A stretch of 64,000 nt of DNA from Flavobacteriales bacterium (GCA_016719225.1 JADKAN010000005.1:310001-374000); one strand, 5' to 3'; counted from the stretch's first letter, positions 18,470 to 31,205 are shown. Notes: generated from the letters alone by a model not told the origin. Made by a program: numbers and translations.

Positions 18470-18700
18470 GTGGCAAGCTTCAAGACATATCTGAGCGAGA
18501 GCTACAACGAACTGGTCCACAAGGTGAGCTGGCCCACGTGGAAAGAGCTGCAGAGCAGCGCCATCGTGGTGCTGATCTCCGCCTTGATCCTCTCGTTGAT
18601 CGTGTTCCTTATGGACTTCATCTTCGGTGTCCACAACATGGGTGTGAGCAACGCCTGGAAAGGCTTGCTGGGCTACATCTACAAATTCCTTGGACAGTAA
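18470..18700 (+). CDS. secE: Preprotein translocase subunit SecE
   Basis: Single-pass SecE of 76 residues: SFKTYLSESYNELVHKVSWP is the amphipathic helix with the conserved V-x-W-P, followed by TWKELQSS and the membrane helix AIVVLISALILSLIVFLMDF. It binds SecY in the SecYEG channel. There is no ATG; I chose the GTG at 18470 because the other in-frame GTG at 18452 lies inside tRNA-Trp. The stop codon shares a base with the nusG start (TAATG). Confidence 0.92.
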   Translation: MASFKTYLSESYNELVHKVSWPTWKELQSSAIVVLISALILSLIVFLMDFIFGVHNMGVSNAWKGLLGYIYKFLGQ

Positions 18701-19251
18701 TGGCCACCACCACCAAGCGTTGGTATGTGCTTCGGGCCATCAGCGGTAAGGAGAAGAAGGTGAAGGAGATGATCGAGAGCGAAATGCGCCGTTCCAACAT
18801 GGGACAGCATATCGATCAAGTGCTCATCCCCATGGAGAAGTTCTACCAGATCCGTGACGGAAAGAAGGTGAGCAAGGAGCGCAACTTCTTTCCGGGCTAT
18901 GTGCTTTTGGAAGCCGACCTCACCGGCGAGATCGCCCACTCGCTGAAGCAGATGACCAACGTTATCGGCTTCCTCGGCGCGGAGAAAGGGGGAGACCCCG
19001 TTCCCTTGCGCCAAAGCGAAGTGAACCGCATTCTCGGTACGGTGGACGAACTCGCTGAAACGGATGAAAGCCCTTTCAACCCTTACCACGTTGGTGAAGG
19101 AGTGAAGGTGATCGACGGGCCGTTCAACGGCTTCAACGGCACCATCGAGGAGATCAATGAAGAGAAGAAGAAGCTGAAAGTGATGGTGAAGATCTTCGGA
19201 AGAAGGACGCCGCTGGAACTGAGCTTCATGCAAGTAGAAAAGGAGGTGTAG
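18700..19251 (+). CDS. nusG: Transcription termination/antitermination factor NusG
   Basis: A 183-residue protein. The NGN domain begins RWYVLRAISGKEKKVKEMIE and contains RNFFPGYVLLEADL; the C-terminal KOW domain is HVGEGVKVIDGPFNGFNGTI. It couples RNA polymerase to the ribosome or Rho. The frame is open far upstream, but the ATG at 18700 overlapping the secE stop gives the correct N-terminus. The downstream gap carries a perfect palindrome (see 19256-19287). Confidence 0.97.
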   Translation: MATTTKRWYVLRAISGKEKKVKEMIESEMRRSNMGQHIDQVLIPMEKFYQIRDGKKVSKERNFFPGYVLLEADLTGEIAHSLKQMTNVIGFLGAEKGGDPVPLRQSEVNRILGTVDELAETDESPFNPYHVGEGVKVIDGPFNGFNGTIEEINEEKKKLKVMVKIFGRRTPLELSFMQVEKEV

Positions 19252-19255
19252 GGAC

Positions 19256-19287
19256 GTGTATGGGCGATGCATGCATCGCCCATACAC
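19256..19287 (+). repeat. Perfect 32-bp palindrome between nusG and rplK
   Basis: Sixteen perfect base pairs with the centre between 19271 and 19272; the core is GGGCGATGCA/TGCATCGCCC. No T tract follows, so it is not a classic terminator. A related imperfect palindrome with the same GC(G/A)ATGC core lies between rplJ and rplL. It may be a REP-like element or a structured leader for the rplK mRNA. Confidence 0.8.
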
Positions 19288-19367
19288 ATCCCAACGACGC
19301 AAAAAAAAGAAAACCAGTCCAAGTCCGCCCGGATGGCGAACGCTAAACAGGACACAACAACCAAACA

Positions 19368-19811
19368 ATGGCAAAGGAGATAACGGCGCTGGTAAAGCTC
19401 CAAGTGAAAGGCGGGGCCGCGAACCCCGCACCGCCTATCGGCCCCGCACTGGGTGCCAAAGGCGTGAACATCATGGAATTCTGCAAGCAGTTCAACGGAC
19501 GCACGCAGGACAAGGCAGGCAAGGTACTGCCAGTGGTGATCACCGTTTACGCGGACAAGAGCTTCGATTTCATCATCAAGACGCCGCCCGCAGCGGTTCA
19601 ATTGATGGACCATGCCAAGGCCAAGAAAGGCAGCGGCGTTCCACAGACCACCAAGGTGGGAACAGTAACCTGGGAACAGGTGAAGCTGATCGCCGAGGAC
19701 AAAATGGAAGATCTCAATTGCTTCAATGTCGACAGCGCCATGAGCATGGTAGCCGGCACCGCCCGCTCCATGGGCATCACCGTAACCGGCGAAAGCCCGC
19801 TTAGCAAATAA
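19368..19811 (+). CDS. rplK: 50S ribosomal protein uL11
   Basis: A 147-residue protein forming the GTPase-associated centre with 23S rRNA. Start MAKEITALVKLQVKGGAANP, followed by APPIGPALGAKGVNIMEFCK, and the C-terminal RNA-binding domain ends ARSMGITVTGE. It lies 117 bases after nusG with the 32-bp palindrome in the gap, and 8 bases before rplA. Confidence 0.98.
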   Translation: MAKEITALVKLQVKGGAANPAPPIGPALGAKGVNIMEFCKQFNGRTQDKAGKVLPVVITVYADKSFDFIIKTPPAAVQLMDHAKAKKGSGVPQTTKVGTVTWEQVKLIAEDKMEDLNCFNVDSAMSMVAGTARSMGITVTGESPLSK

Positions 19812-19819
19812 CCGGAGCC

Positions 19820-20512
19820 ATGGCACAACTGACCAAAAAGCGCAAGGCCGCCGAGGCCAAGTTCGATAGTTCCAAGGTTTACGGACTGATGGAAGCCGCC
19901 GAACTCGTGAAACAGGTGAGCTCGACCAAGTTCGACGCCACCGTTGACATCGCCGTTCGTCTGGGCGTGGACCCCAAGAAAAGCACCGAAATGGTACGTG
20001 GTACCGTGAGCCTGCCACATGGCACTGGCCGCACGGTTCGCGTACTGGTGCTTGCCGATCCCGCCAAGTGCGAGGAGGCCATTGCCGCCGGTGCCGACAT
20101 GGCCGGACTGGATGAGTACGTGGATAAGATCAAGAACGGTTGGACGGACGTGGATGTGATCATCTGCACCCCCAACGTGATGGCTAAAGTAGGTGCCTTG
20201 GGACGTATCCTCGGTCCCCGCGGCCTGATGCCGAACCCCAAGACCGGTACCGTTACCATGGACGTGGCCAAAGCCACCCAGGAGGTGAAGGCCGGTAAGA
20301 TCGACTTCAAGGTGGACAAGGCCGGCATCATCCATGCGGTGATCGGCAAGACCTCCTTCAACGCTGATAAGTTGAGCGAGAACGCCAACGAATTGCTGCA
20401 GACCTTGATGAAGCTGAAGCCGACCACGGCGAAGGGTACTTATGTCCTCAGCATTTTCATGAGCAGTACCATGGGACCTGGCATCAAAGTAGATACCCGC
20501 GTAGTGGGATAA
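19820..20512 (+). CDS. rplA: 50S ribosomal protein uL1
   Basis: A 230-residue L1-stalk protein. It contains KFDATVDIAVRLGVDPKKS, ILGPRGLMPNPKTGTV and VGKTSF-like VIGKTSFNADKLSEN, all conserved in uL1. In other bacteria uL1 represses its own rplK-rplA mRNA; a matching site upstream of rplK was not identified here, though the palindrome at 19256 lies in the right gap. Confidence 0.98.
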   Translation: MAQLTKKRKAAEAKFDSSKVYGLMEAAELVKQVSSTKFDATVDIAVRLGVDPKKSTEMVRGTVSLPHGTGRTVRVLVLADPAKCEEAIAAGADMAGLDEYVDKIKNGWTDVDVIICTPNVMAKVGALGRILGPRGLMPNPKTGTVTMDVAKATQEVKAGKIDFKVDKAGIIHAVIGKTSFNADKLSENANELLQTLMKLKPTTAKGTYVLSIFMSSTMGPGIKVDTRVVG

Positions 20513-20519
20513 TAAGTAA

Positions 20520-20539
20520 GGGCGCGAGATTTCGCGCCC
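20520..20539 (+). promoter_or_regulatory. Hairpin in the rplA-rplJ gap
   Basis: GGGCGCGA, loop GATT, TCGCGCCC: eight perfect pairs, without a following T tract. It sits 20 bases before the rplJ ATG, where the L10-L7/L12 complex binds its own mRNA in other bacteria. A regulatory role is inference. Confidence 0.45.
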
Positions 20540-20558
20540 CAACGAAAAAAATACGAAA

Positions 20559-21092
20559 ATGGCAACCCGCGCAGATAAAGACCTAGCCATCGCCGAACTC
20601 GTCAGCGAGATCCAGAATACCGGCGTATTGTACCTTACCGACGCCAGCAGTATGGACGCCGAGAGCACCAGCAACCTCCGCCGTGCCTGTCACAAAGGTG
20701 ACATCCGCATGAAGGTGGTGAAGAACTCCGTCCTGCGCAAAGCAATGGAGCGTGTGGAAGGAAAGGATTACAGCGAGCTGTATCCCACCATCGTCGGTCA
20801 AACGGCGATCCTTTTCGCTTCAAAAGGCAACGCCCCCGCCAAGTTGATCAAGGACTTCCGCAAGAAGAAGGGCACCCGTCCCGTGCTGAAGAGCGCTTGG
20901 ATCGATGAGGCCGTGTTCATTGGCGACGACCAACTCGTGATGTTGAGCGAGCTGAAAGGCCGCGAAGAACTCATCGGCGAGATCATCGGCCTGCTCCAAA
21001 GCCCAATGAAGAACGTCATCAGCGCCCTGCAAGCGGGTTCCGGCCACAAGATCGCCGGCCTGGTGAAAACACTACAAGACAGAGCCGCATAG
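20559..21092 (+). CDS. rplJ: 50S ribosomal protein uL10
   Basis: A 177-residue stalk-base protein that binds 23S rRNA and anchors L7/L12 dimers. The N-terminal domain includes VLYLTDASSMDAESTSNLRR and MKVVKNSVLRKAMERVEG. The C-terminal helix that holds L7/L12 ends LQAGSGHKIAGLVKTLQDRA. It precedes rplL by 98 bases, which include an imperfect palindrome. Confidence 0.97.
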   Translation: MATRADKDLAIAELVSEIQNTGVLYLTDASSMDAESTSNLRRACHKGDIRMKVVKNSVLRKAMERVEGKDYSELYPTIVGQTAILFASKGNAPAKLIKDFRKKKGTRPVLKSAWIDEAVFIGDDQLVMLSELKGREELIGEIIGLLQSPMKNVISALQAGSGHKIAGLVKTLQDRAA

Positions 21093-21098
21093 CGGCAC

Positions 21099-21134
21099 GT
21101 TCGTATTGGCAATGCGTGCATCGCTCATACGAAC
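21099..21134 (+). repeat. Imperfect 36-bp palindrome between rplJ and rplL
   Basis: Arms of 18 bases match at 14 positions (GTTCGTAT outer arm, GC(A/G)ATGC inner arm). Its core resembles the perfect palindrome after nusG. No T tract follows. Confidence 0.65.
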
Positions 21135-21190
21135 AAAAACGCGTTACGCACAGACAGCTTCCCACTAACCGTAAGTAACAACACAGAAGA

Positions 21191-21568
21191 ATGGCAGACA
21201 TCAAGAACCTTGGCGACCAGTTGGTAGGCCTCACCGTGAAAGAAGTGAGCGAGCTCGCCCTGTACCTCAAGGACGAATACAAGATCGAACCGGCTGCGGC
21301 CGCAGTAGCGATGGCAGGCCCCGCAGCAGGCGGTGGCGGAGATGTAGCTGAAGCCAAGACGAGCTTCGACGTGATCCTCAAGTCCGGTGGACAGAGCAAG
21401 CTCGCCGTGGTGAAATTGGTGAAGGAACTCACCGGCCTCGGACTGAAGGAAGCAAAGGACCTCGTTGACGGTGCTCCCAAGCCCATCAAGGAAGGTGTGT
21501 CCAAAGAGGACGCTGAGAACCTGAAGCAGCAATTGACCGAAGCAGGCGCTGAAGTTGAGATCAAGTGA
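21191..21568 (+). CDS. rplL: 50S ribosomal protein bL12 (L7/L12)
   Basis: A 125-residue acidic stalk protein that recruits translation factors. The N-terminal dimerisation domain (LGDQLVGLTVKEVSELALYL) is joined by an Ala/Gly-rich hinge (AAAAVAMAGPAAGGGG) to the factor-binding domain with KTSFDVILKS, KLAVVKLVKELTGLGLKEAK and DLVDGAPKPIKEGV. Confidence 0.98.
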   Translation: MADIKNLGDQLVGLTVKEVSELALYLKDEYKIEPAAAAVAMAGPAAGGGGDVAEAKTSFDVILKSGGQSKLAVVKLVKELTGLGLKEAKDLVDGAPKPIKEGVSKEDAENLKQQLTEAGAEVEIK

Positions 21569-21595
21569 CCTTCCCCTTTCGTAAGGCCGCGAAGG

Positions 21596-21627
21596 CCGGG
21601 CGCTCCGCGATCAGCGGATGCGCCCGG
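21596..21627 (+). terminator. Attenuator-like hairpin between rplL and rpoB
   Basis: A long two-part stem: CCGGGCGC with GCGCCCGG and, inside it, TCCGC with GCGGA, loop GATCA, one bulged T. There is no T tract directly after. Its place matches the rplL-rpoB attenuator of other bacteria, which lowers rpoBC transcription relative to the ribosomal genes. Confidence 0.6.
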
Positions 21628-21743
21628 ACCCTCGGGGTCTTGCCGCTTTTACCCGTGGGCATTGCCCGCAAGCCCGTTGTACCCCGGGCATCGATCAGGT
21701 ACCAGTAGGTCGTAGGCTTCCCATAATCCCCAGCACTCCCACA

Positions 21744-24700
21744 ATGGCCCAGGCGAAGACCAACCAGCGCATCAGTCCGCGCATCAATTTCGGCTCTACT
21801 TTCCTCCCAGCCGATTACCCCGATTTTCTCGACATCCAGCTGAAGAGCTTTGAGGAGTTCTTCCAGATCGAGACCCTACCCGAAAACCGCGAAAGCGAGG
21901 GACTGTACCGGGTGTTCATGGAGAACTTCCCGATCACCGACACGCGCAACCAGTTCGTGCTCGAGTTCCTTGACTATTTCATCGACCCGCCCCGCTACAG
22001 TATCGACGAGTGCGTAGAGCGCGGCCTTACCTACAGCGTTCCGCTGAAGGCCAAATTGAAACTGTACTGCACCGATCCCGAACACGAGGATTTCGAGACC
22101 ATCGTGCAGGACGTGTACTTGGGCCAGATCCCTTACATGACCCCGAAGGGTTCCTTCGTGGTGAACGGGGCCGAGCGCGTGATCGTGAGCCAACTGCACC
22201 GCAGCCCGGGCGTGTTCTTCGGCCAAAGCCGGCATGCCAACGGTACCAAGCTGTACAGTGCCCGCGTGATCCCCTTCAAAGGAAGCTGGATCGAATTCGC
22301 CACCGACATTAACGGTGTGATGTACGCGTACATCGACCGTAAGAAGAAATTGCCAGTGACCACGCTGCTACGCGCCATCGGGTTCGAGAGCGATAAGCAG
22401 ATCCTGGAGATCTTCGGCCTGGCAGACGAGATCAAGGTGACCAAAGCCGCCATGAAAGAGGCGGTGGGACGCAAGCTCGCCGCCCGTGTGCTGAAAAGCT
22501 GGGTCGAGGACTTTGTGGACGAGGACACCGGCGAAGTGGTCTCCATTGAGCGCAACGAAGTACTGATCGACCGCGAGACCATCCTTGAGGAGCGCCATGT
22601 GGAAGAGATCCTGGAGAGCGGTGCGAAGACGATCATCCTGCACAAGGAAGGGGTGAACGCTGCGGATTACGCCTTGATCTACAACACGCTGCAGAAGGAC
22701 ACCTCCAACAGCGAGAAAGAAGCTGTGGAAGTGATCTATCGCCAATTGCGTAACGCCGAACCACCTGACTTGGAGACCGCTCGCAGCGTGATCGACAAGC
22801 TGTTCTTCAGCGAACAGCGCTACGACCTCGGTGAGGTGGGCCGCTTCCGCATCAACAAGAAACTGGGCTTGGAGAGCGAGCTCAGCGTGCGTGTCCTGAC
22901 CAAAGAGGACATCATTGCCATCATCCGTTACCTCATCGAATTGGTGAACTCCAAGGCAGATGTGGACGACATCGACCACTTGAGCAACCGGCGTGTCCGG
23001 ACCGTGGGCGAGCAGCTGTTCAGCCAGTTCGGCGTGGGCTTGGCCCGCATGGCCCGCACTATCCGCGAGCGGATGAACGTGCGTGACAACGAGGTGTTCA
23101 CCCCGACCGACCTCATCAACGCCAAGACGTTGAGCTCCGTGATCAACTCGTTCTTCGGTACGAACCAGTTGAGCCAGTTCTTGGACCAGACGAACCCGTT
23201 GGCGGAGATCACCAACAAGCGCCGCCTCTCGGCACTCGGGCCCGGAGGTCTCAGCCGCGAACGTGCTGGTTTCGAAGTGCGCGACGTGCACTACACACAC
23301 TACGGTCGCCTTTGCACCATCGAGACCCCTGAAGGACCGAACATCGGCCTGATCAGCTCACTCTGCGTGTACAGCAAGATCAATAGCCTCGGCTTCATCG
23401 AAACCCCTTACCGCGTTGTGAAGGATGGCAAGGTTGACCTTAAAGGGTCGCCTGTCTACCTGAGCGCTGAAGAAGAGGACATGAAGATGATCGCCCAAGC
23501 CAACGCCCACGTGGCGGAGACCGGCGAATTCACCAGCAACAGGGTGAAGGCCCGCCAACAGGGCGACTTCCCGGTTGTGGAACCCAAGGAACTCGAGCTG
23601 ATGGACGTGGCGCCGAACCAGATCGCCTCCATCGCAGCCAGCTTGATCCCGTTCTTGGAGCACAATGACGCCAACCGCGCGCTGATGGGCTCCAACATGA
23701 TGCGCCAAGCCGTGCCCTTGTTGCGCCCGGAGGCCCCTATCGTAGGGACCGGCCTGGAAGCACTTGTTGCACACGACAGCCGCGTACTGCTGATCGCCGA
23801 AGGCGAAGGAGTGGTGCGCTATGTGGACAGCGATAAGATCGTGATCGAATACAAGCGGTCCGATGATGAGCGTAAAGTGAGCTTCGACGGTGACGAGAAG
23901 GAGTATAAGCTCACCAAGTTCATGAAGACGAACCAGAGCACCTGTATGAACCTGCGCCCTACGGTGCGCAAGGGCGACAAGGTGACCAAGGGTCAATCGC
24001 TCTGCGAAGGCTACTCCACCGAAGGCGGTGAACTGGCCATCGGCCGGAACCTCGTGGTGGCGTTCATGCCTTGGAAAGGTTACAACTTCGAGGATGCCAT
24101 CGTGATCAGCGAGCGCGTTGCCCGTGAGGACATGTTCACCTCCATCCACATCGACGAGTATGTGATGGAAGTGCGCGACACCAAGCGCGGACAGGAGGAA
24201 CTTACCGCGGACATCCCCAACGTGAGCGAAGAAGCCACGAAGGACCTGGATGAGAACGGATTGATCCGCATCGGTGCTGAAGTGAAGGAAGGCGACATCC
24301 TCATCGGCAAGATCACGCCGAAGGGTGAGACCGACCCGAGCCCGGAAGAAAAATTGCTGCGTGCCATCTTCGGTGATAAGGCCGGTGATGTGAAGGATGC
24401 TTCCATGAAGGCTCCGCCCAGCACCAAGGGCGTGGTGATAAACAAGAAGCTCTTCGCCCGCGCGGTGAAGGACAAGAAGACCAAAGGCGGCGAAAAAGCC
24501 GTTCTGGACCAGATCGCCAAGGCACAGGACAAGGAACTGGCCGAGCTGAAGAACCTGCTAGTGGAAAAGCTCATGGAGCTCATCGGTGGCGAGAATTCCG
24601 CTGGCGTCTTCAATAAGTACAAGGAAGAGCAGATCCGCAAGGGTGTGAAATTCAGCGCCAAGGTGTTGGAGAAGGTGGACTACATCACTGTGGATCCCAC

Positions 24701-25598
24701 GAACTGGACGGGCGACAAGAAGACGAATGAACTGGTACGCCAGCTCATCCACAACTACACCATCCGCAACAGTGACATCAGCGGAACCTACAAGCGCAAG
24801 AACTTCCAAGTGAGCGTTGGCGACGAATTGCCCGCCGGCATCATGAAGCTCGCGAAAGTGTATCTGGCCAACAAGCGCAAGCTGACCGTAGGAGATAAAA
24901 TGGCGGGCCGCCACGGTAACAAAGGCATCGTATCCCGCATCGTTCGCGACGCGGACATGCCTTACCTGGCCGACGGTACCCCGGTGGACATTGTTCTGAA
25001 TCCCTTGGGCGTGCCTTCCCGCATGAACCTGGGCCAGATCTACGAAACCGTATTGGGCTGGGCCGGTATGAAACTGGAGCGCCGATACGCCACGCCGATC
25101 TTCGACGGTGCGACCATCGACGAGATCAATAAGGAGACGGACGAGGCAGGCATTCCCCGCTACGGCAAGGCTTACTTGTACGACGGCGGAACCGGTGAGC
25201 GCTTCGACCAGCCCGCGACCGTGGGTGTGATCTACATGCTGAAACTCGCCCACATGGTGGACGATAAGATGCACGCACGTTCCATCGGGCCCTACAGCCT
25301 CATTACCCAGCAGCCGTTGGGTGGTAAGGCACAGTTCGGTGGCCAGCGTTTCGGTGAAATGGAAGTGTGGGCGTTGGAGGCCTTCGGTGCCGCCAACATC
25401 CTGCAAGAGATCCTCACCGTGAAGAGTGACGACGTGGTGGGCCGCGCGAAAGCCTACGAGGCCATTGTTAAGGGAGATCCCATGCCAACGCCGGGCATCC
25501 CCGAATCGTTCAACGTGCTCCTGCATGAACTCCGCGGCCTTACCCTCGAGGTGAGCCTGGAAGGGGAGAACGACATCATCAACAAGTCCAATTCCTGA
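21744..25598 (+). CDS. rpoB: DNA-directed RNA polymerase subunit beta
   Basis: A 1284-residue subunit. It contains FGTNQLSQFLDQTNPL and RRLSALGPGGLSRERAG (rifampicin region), GLISSLCVYS, the active-site MPWKGYNFEDAI and the C-terminal clamp-anchoring region ending VSLEGEND. The frame is open back to 21618, but that extension covers the attenuator hairpin and lacks similarity; the ATG at 21744 (MAQAKTNQRISPRINFGS) gives the normal N-terminus. The rifampicin-pocket residues seen (TNQLSQFLDQTNPL, RRLSALG) look like the usual sensitive type. rpoC follows after 5 bases. Confidence 0.98.
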   Translation: MAQAKTNQRISPRINFGSTFLPADYPDFLDIQLKSFEEFFQIETLPENRESEGLYRVFMENFPITDTRNQFVLEFLDYFIDPPRYSIDECVERGLTYSVPLKAKLKLYCTDPEHEDFETIVQDVYLGQIPYMTPKGSFVVNGAERVIVSQLHRSPGVFFGQSRHANGTKLYSARVIPFKGSWIEFATDINGVMYAYIDRKKKLPVTTLLRAIGFESDKQILEIFGLADEIKVTKAAMKEAVGRKLAARVLKSWVEDFVDEDTGEVVSIERNEVLIDRETILEERHVEEILESGAKTIILHKEGVNAADYALIYNTLQKDTSNSEKEAVEVIYRQLRNAEPPDLETARSVIDKLFFSEQRYDLGEVGRFRINKKLGLESELSVRVLTKEDIIAIIRYLIELVNSKADVDDIDHLSNRRVRTVGEQLFSQFGVGLARMARTIRERMNVRDNEVFTPTDLINAKTLSSVINSFFGTNQLSQFLDQTNPLAEITNKRRLSALGPGGLSRERAGFEVRDVHYTHYGRLCTIETPEGPNIGLISSLCVYSKINSLGFIETPYRVVKDGKVDLKGSPVYLSAEEEDMKMIAQANAHVAETGEFTSNRVKARQQGDFPVVEPKELELMDVAPNQIASIAASLIPFLEHNDANRALMGSNMMRQAVPLLRPEAPIVGTGLEALVAHDSRVLLIAEGEGVVRYVDSDKIVIEYKRSDDERKVSFDGDEKEYKLTKFMKTNQSTCMNLRPTVRKGDKVTKGQSLCEGYSTEGGELAIGRNLVVAFMPWKGYNFEDAIVISERVAREDMFTSIHIDEYVMEVRDTKRGQEELTADIPNVSEEATKDLDENGLIRIGAEVKEGDILIGKITPKGETDPSPEEKLLRAIFGDKAGDVKDASMKAPPSTKGVVINKKLFARAVKDKKTKGGEKAVLDQIAKAQDKELAELKNLLVEKLMELIGGENSAGVFNKYKEEQIRKGVKFSAKVLEKVDYITVDPTNWTGDKKTNELVRQLIHNYTIRNSDISGTYKRKNFQVSVGDELPAGIMKLAKVYLANKRKLTVGDKMAGRHGNKGIVSRIVRDADMPYLADGTPVDIVLNPLGVPSRMNLGQIYETVLGWAGMKLERRYATPIFDGATIDEINKETDEAGIPRYGKAYLYDGGTGERFDQPATVGVIYMLKLAHMVDDKMHARSIGPYSLITQQPLGGKAQFGGQRFGEMEVWALEAFGAANILQEILTVKSDDVVGRAKAYEAIVKGDPMPTPGIPESFNVLLHELRGLTLEVSLEGENDIINKSNS

Positions 25599-25603
25599 GC
25601 ACC

Positions 25604-29908
<4,305 letters not shown>

Positions 29909-29923
29909 TCCTGAAATCCAAGT

Positions 29924-29952
29924 CCCCCTCTCCGAATAAGGAGAGGGGGCTT
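29924..29952 (+). terminator. Hairpin after rpoC
   Basis: Ten perfect pairs, CCCCCTCTCC and GGAGAGGGGG with loop GAATAA, then CTTAGTT. The stem is strong but the T tract poor. It probably ends or attenuates the long ribosomal/RNA-polymerase transcript before the DUF3467 gene. Confidence 0.65.
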
Positions 29953-30006
29953 AGTTCACCTAAACTCCGACCTCGTTGCACGAGGAGAGAGGACAATTGA
30001 AAGGAC

Positions 30007-30327
30007 ATGGCAGACGAAAAACACCAAGCCCAACCCAACCAGTTGAACATTGAGATCAGCGAGGAAGTGGCCGATGGTATCTATAGCAACTTGGCGATCA
30101 TTACCCACAGCAACTCGGAGTTCGTGTTGGATTTCGTGCGCGTGATGCCCGGTGTGCCCAAAGCGAAAGTGAAGGCCCGCCTGTTGCTTACGCCACAACA
30201 TGCCAAGCGCCTCATGCGTGCCTTGGCGGACAATGTGCAGAAATTCGAAGGAGCCCACGGCCCCATTCGCGAAAGCGACATGCCGGACATTCCGATGAAC
30301 TTCGGCGGGCCTCCTGCGCAAGCTTGA
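30007..30327 (+). CDS. DUF3467 domain-containing protein
   Basis: A 106-residue cytoplasmic protein: NIEISEEVADGIYSNLAIIT, then SNSEFVLDFVRVMPGVPKAK and ARLLLTPQHAKRLMRALADN match the DUF3467 family. In Bacteroidota this gene typically follows rpoC (from memory), which suggests a link with transcription or with growth-rate control, but no function is established. The C-terminal Pro/Gly tail is probably disordered. A strong bidirectional-looking terminator follows. Confidence 0.88.
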   Translation: MADEKHQAQPNQLNIEISEEVADGIYSNLAIITHSNSEFVLDFVRVMPGVPKAKVKARLLLTPQHAKRLMRALADNVQKFEGAHGPIRESDMPDIPMNFGGPPAQA

Positions 30328-30345
30328 GCCTGTTCCCCTGAAATT

Positions 30346-30373
30346 AAAAAGCCCCGAGAGATCGGGGCTTTTT
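30346..30373 (+). terminator. Rho-independent terminator after the DUF3467 gene
   Basis: AAAAAGCCCCGA, loop GAGA, TCGGGGCTTTTT: the G-C stem has A and T tracts on both sides, so it would work on either strand. It closes the rpoBC/DUF3467 region. Confidence 0.92.
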
Positions 30374-30782
30374 CATGTTTAACCGTACGCCATAGTTCTC
30401 GTACTCCCGCTAGTCTTCCCGGCCCTTGCAAACTTTGAGCTCTAGAAACTCAAGCCGGGCCTGCCTACCGCAGGTAGGGCGACTTGTGGCCTGCATTCAA
30501 GGATCACTACTGTTATTCCATGCAGCATCCATGGAGGCAGTCTCCGGACTGCAACACAAAACGATGCTCGTGGCCAAGCCAATTGCACTCTCTTCGAATA
30601 GCACAGGGGGTCTTCCTTTCATCTTACCGGAACAAAAGATTAAAAGTAGGAAAAACAAAGATGCGCCGGTAAAGGATTTTTTGTGACCTTGGCCACACGA
30701 TGAGGCACGTGGAAACATCTTCACCAACAACAGTTCTTCCATTGCCAGTAATGGCAAACATCAGTTCTTCAACTTTGCAGAT
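30374..30782. other. Non-coding stretch before the tandem repeat
   Basis: About 400 bases with no convincing gene. A small palindrome CCTACC-GCA-GGTAGG lies near 30466. Short frames here have no family resemblance and unusual composition. Confidence 0.5.
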
Positions 30783-31019
30783 CTTCCGCTCTTCCGCTCT
30801 TCCGCTCTTCCGCTCTTCAGCTCTTCAGCTCTTCAGCTCTTCAGCTCTTCAGCTCTTCAGCTCTTCAGCTCTTCAGCTCTTCAGCTCTTCAGCTCTTCAG
30901 CTCTTCAGCTCTTCAGCTCTTCAGCTCTTCAGCTCTTCAGCTCTTCAGCTCTTCAGCTCTTCAGCTCTTCAGCTCTTCAGCTCTTCAGCTCTTCAGCTCT
31001 TCAGCTCTTCAGCTCTTCA
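30783..31019. repeat. Tandem array of an 8-bp unit, about 29.6 copies
   Basis: The first four units are CTTCCGCT and all the rest CTTCAGCT, joined head to tail without spacers over 237 bases. Because 8 is not a multiple of 3, every plus-strand frame reads the same eight-residue cycle (SSALQLFS), so the open frame across it is an artefact of the repeat. The array ends with CTTCAAAAGAGCT, a small hairpin. It is a variable-number microsatellite. Confidence 0.97.
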
Positions 31020-31055
31020 AAAGAGCTAAAGGTAAGCTCTTCAATTCATGTAATG

Positions 31056-31088
31056 AAAAAGCCCCCGGTGCTACAAACACCAGGGGCC
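31056..31088 (-). terminator. Orphan minus-strand terminator
   Basis: Read on the minus strand: GCCCCTGGTG, loop TTTGTAG, CACCGGGGGC, then TTTTT. The single non-Watson-Crick position is a G-U pair on the minus strand but a C-A mismatch on the plus strand, so the element is oriented minus. No intact minus-strand gene ends here. Confidence 0.75.
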
Positions 31089-31115
31089 GGTCGCTCTTAC
31101 TTCACCTAACCCTCG

Positions 31116-31205
31116 CTAAAAGGTAAACGAAACAGAACGGTACAAAGGTATCGCGCCACCAGCAACGTGCCACTGCCCCTTGGCAGTACCTCCAAGGATG
31201 CCTTC
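31116..31205 (-). pseudogene. Possible C-terminal remnant of an outer-membrane beta-barrel gene
   Basis: A minus-strand frame ends WHVAGGAIPLYRSVSFTF and a TAG at 31118-31116, about 28 bases before the orphan terminator. The alternating hydrophobic pattern and final Phe resemble the last strand of an outer-membrane barrel. Upstream the frame shows nothing recognisable, so if real it is a short relic. The 5' limit given is arbitrary. Confidence 0.3.

Noticed and set aside
30783..31019. CRISPR-like look of the repeat array
   Set aside because: Units are 8 bp and contiguous, with no spacers, no leader and no cas genes.
30700..31029. 109-codon frame covering the 8-bp array (SSALQLFS repeats)
   Set aside because: The repeat reads the same in all plus frames, so an open frame is inevitable; no start context or domain supports a protein.
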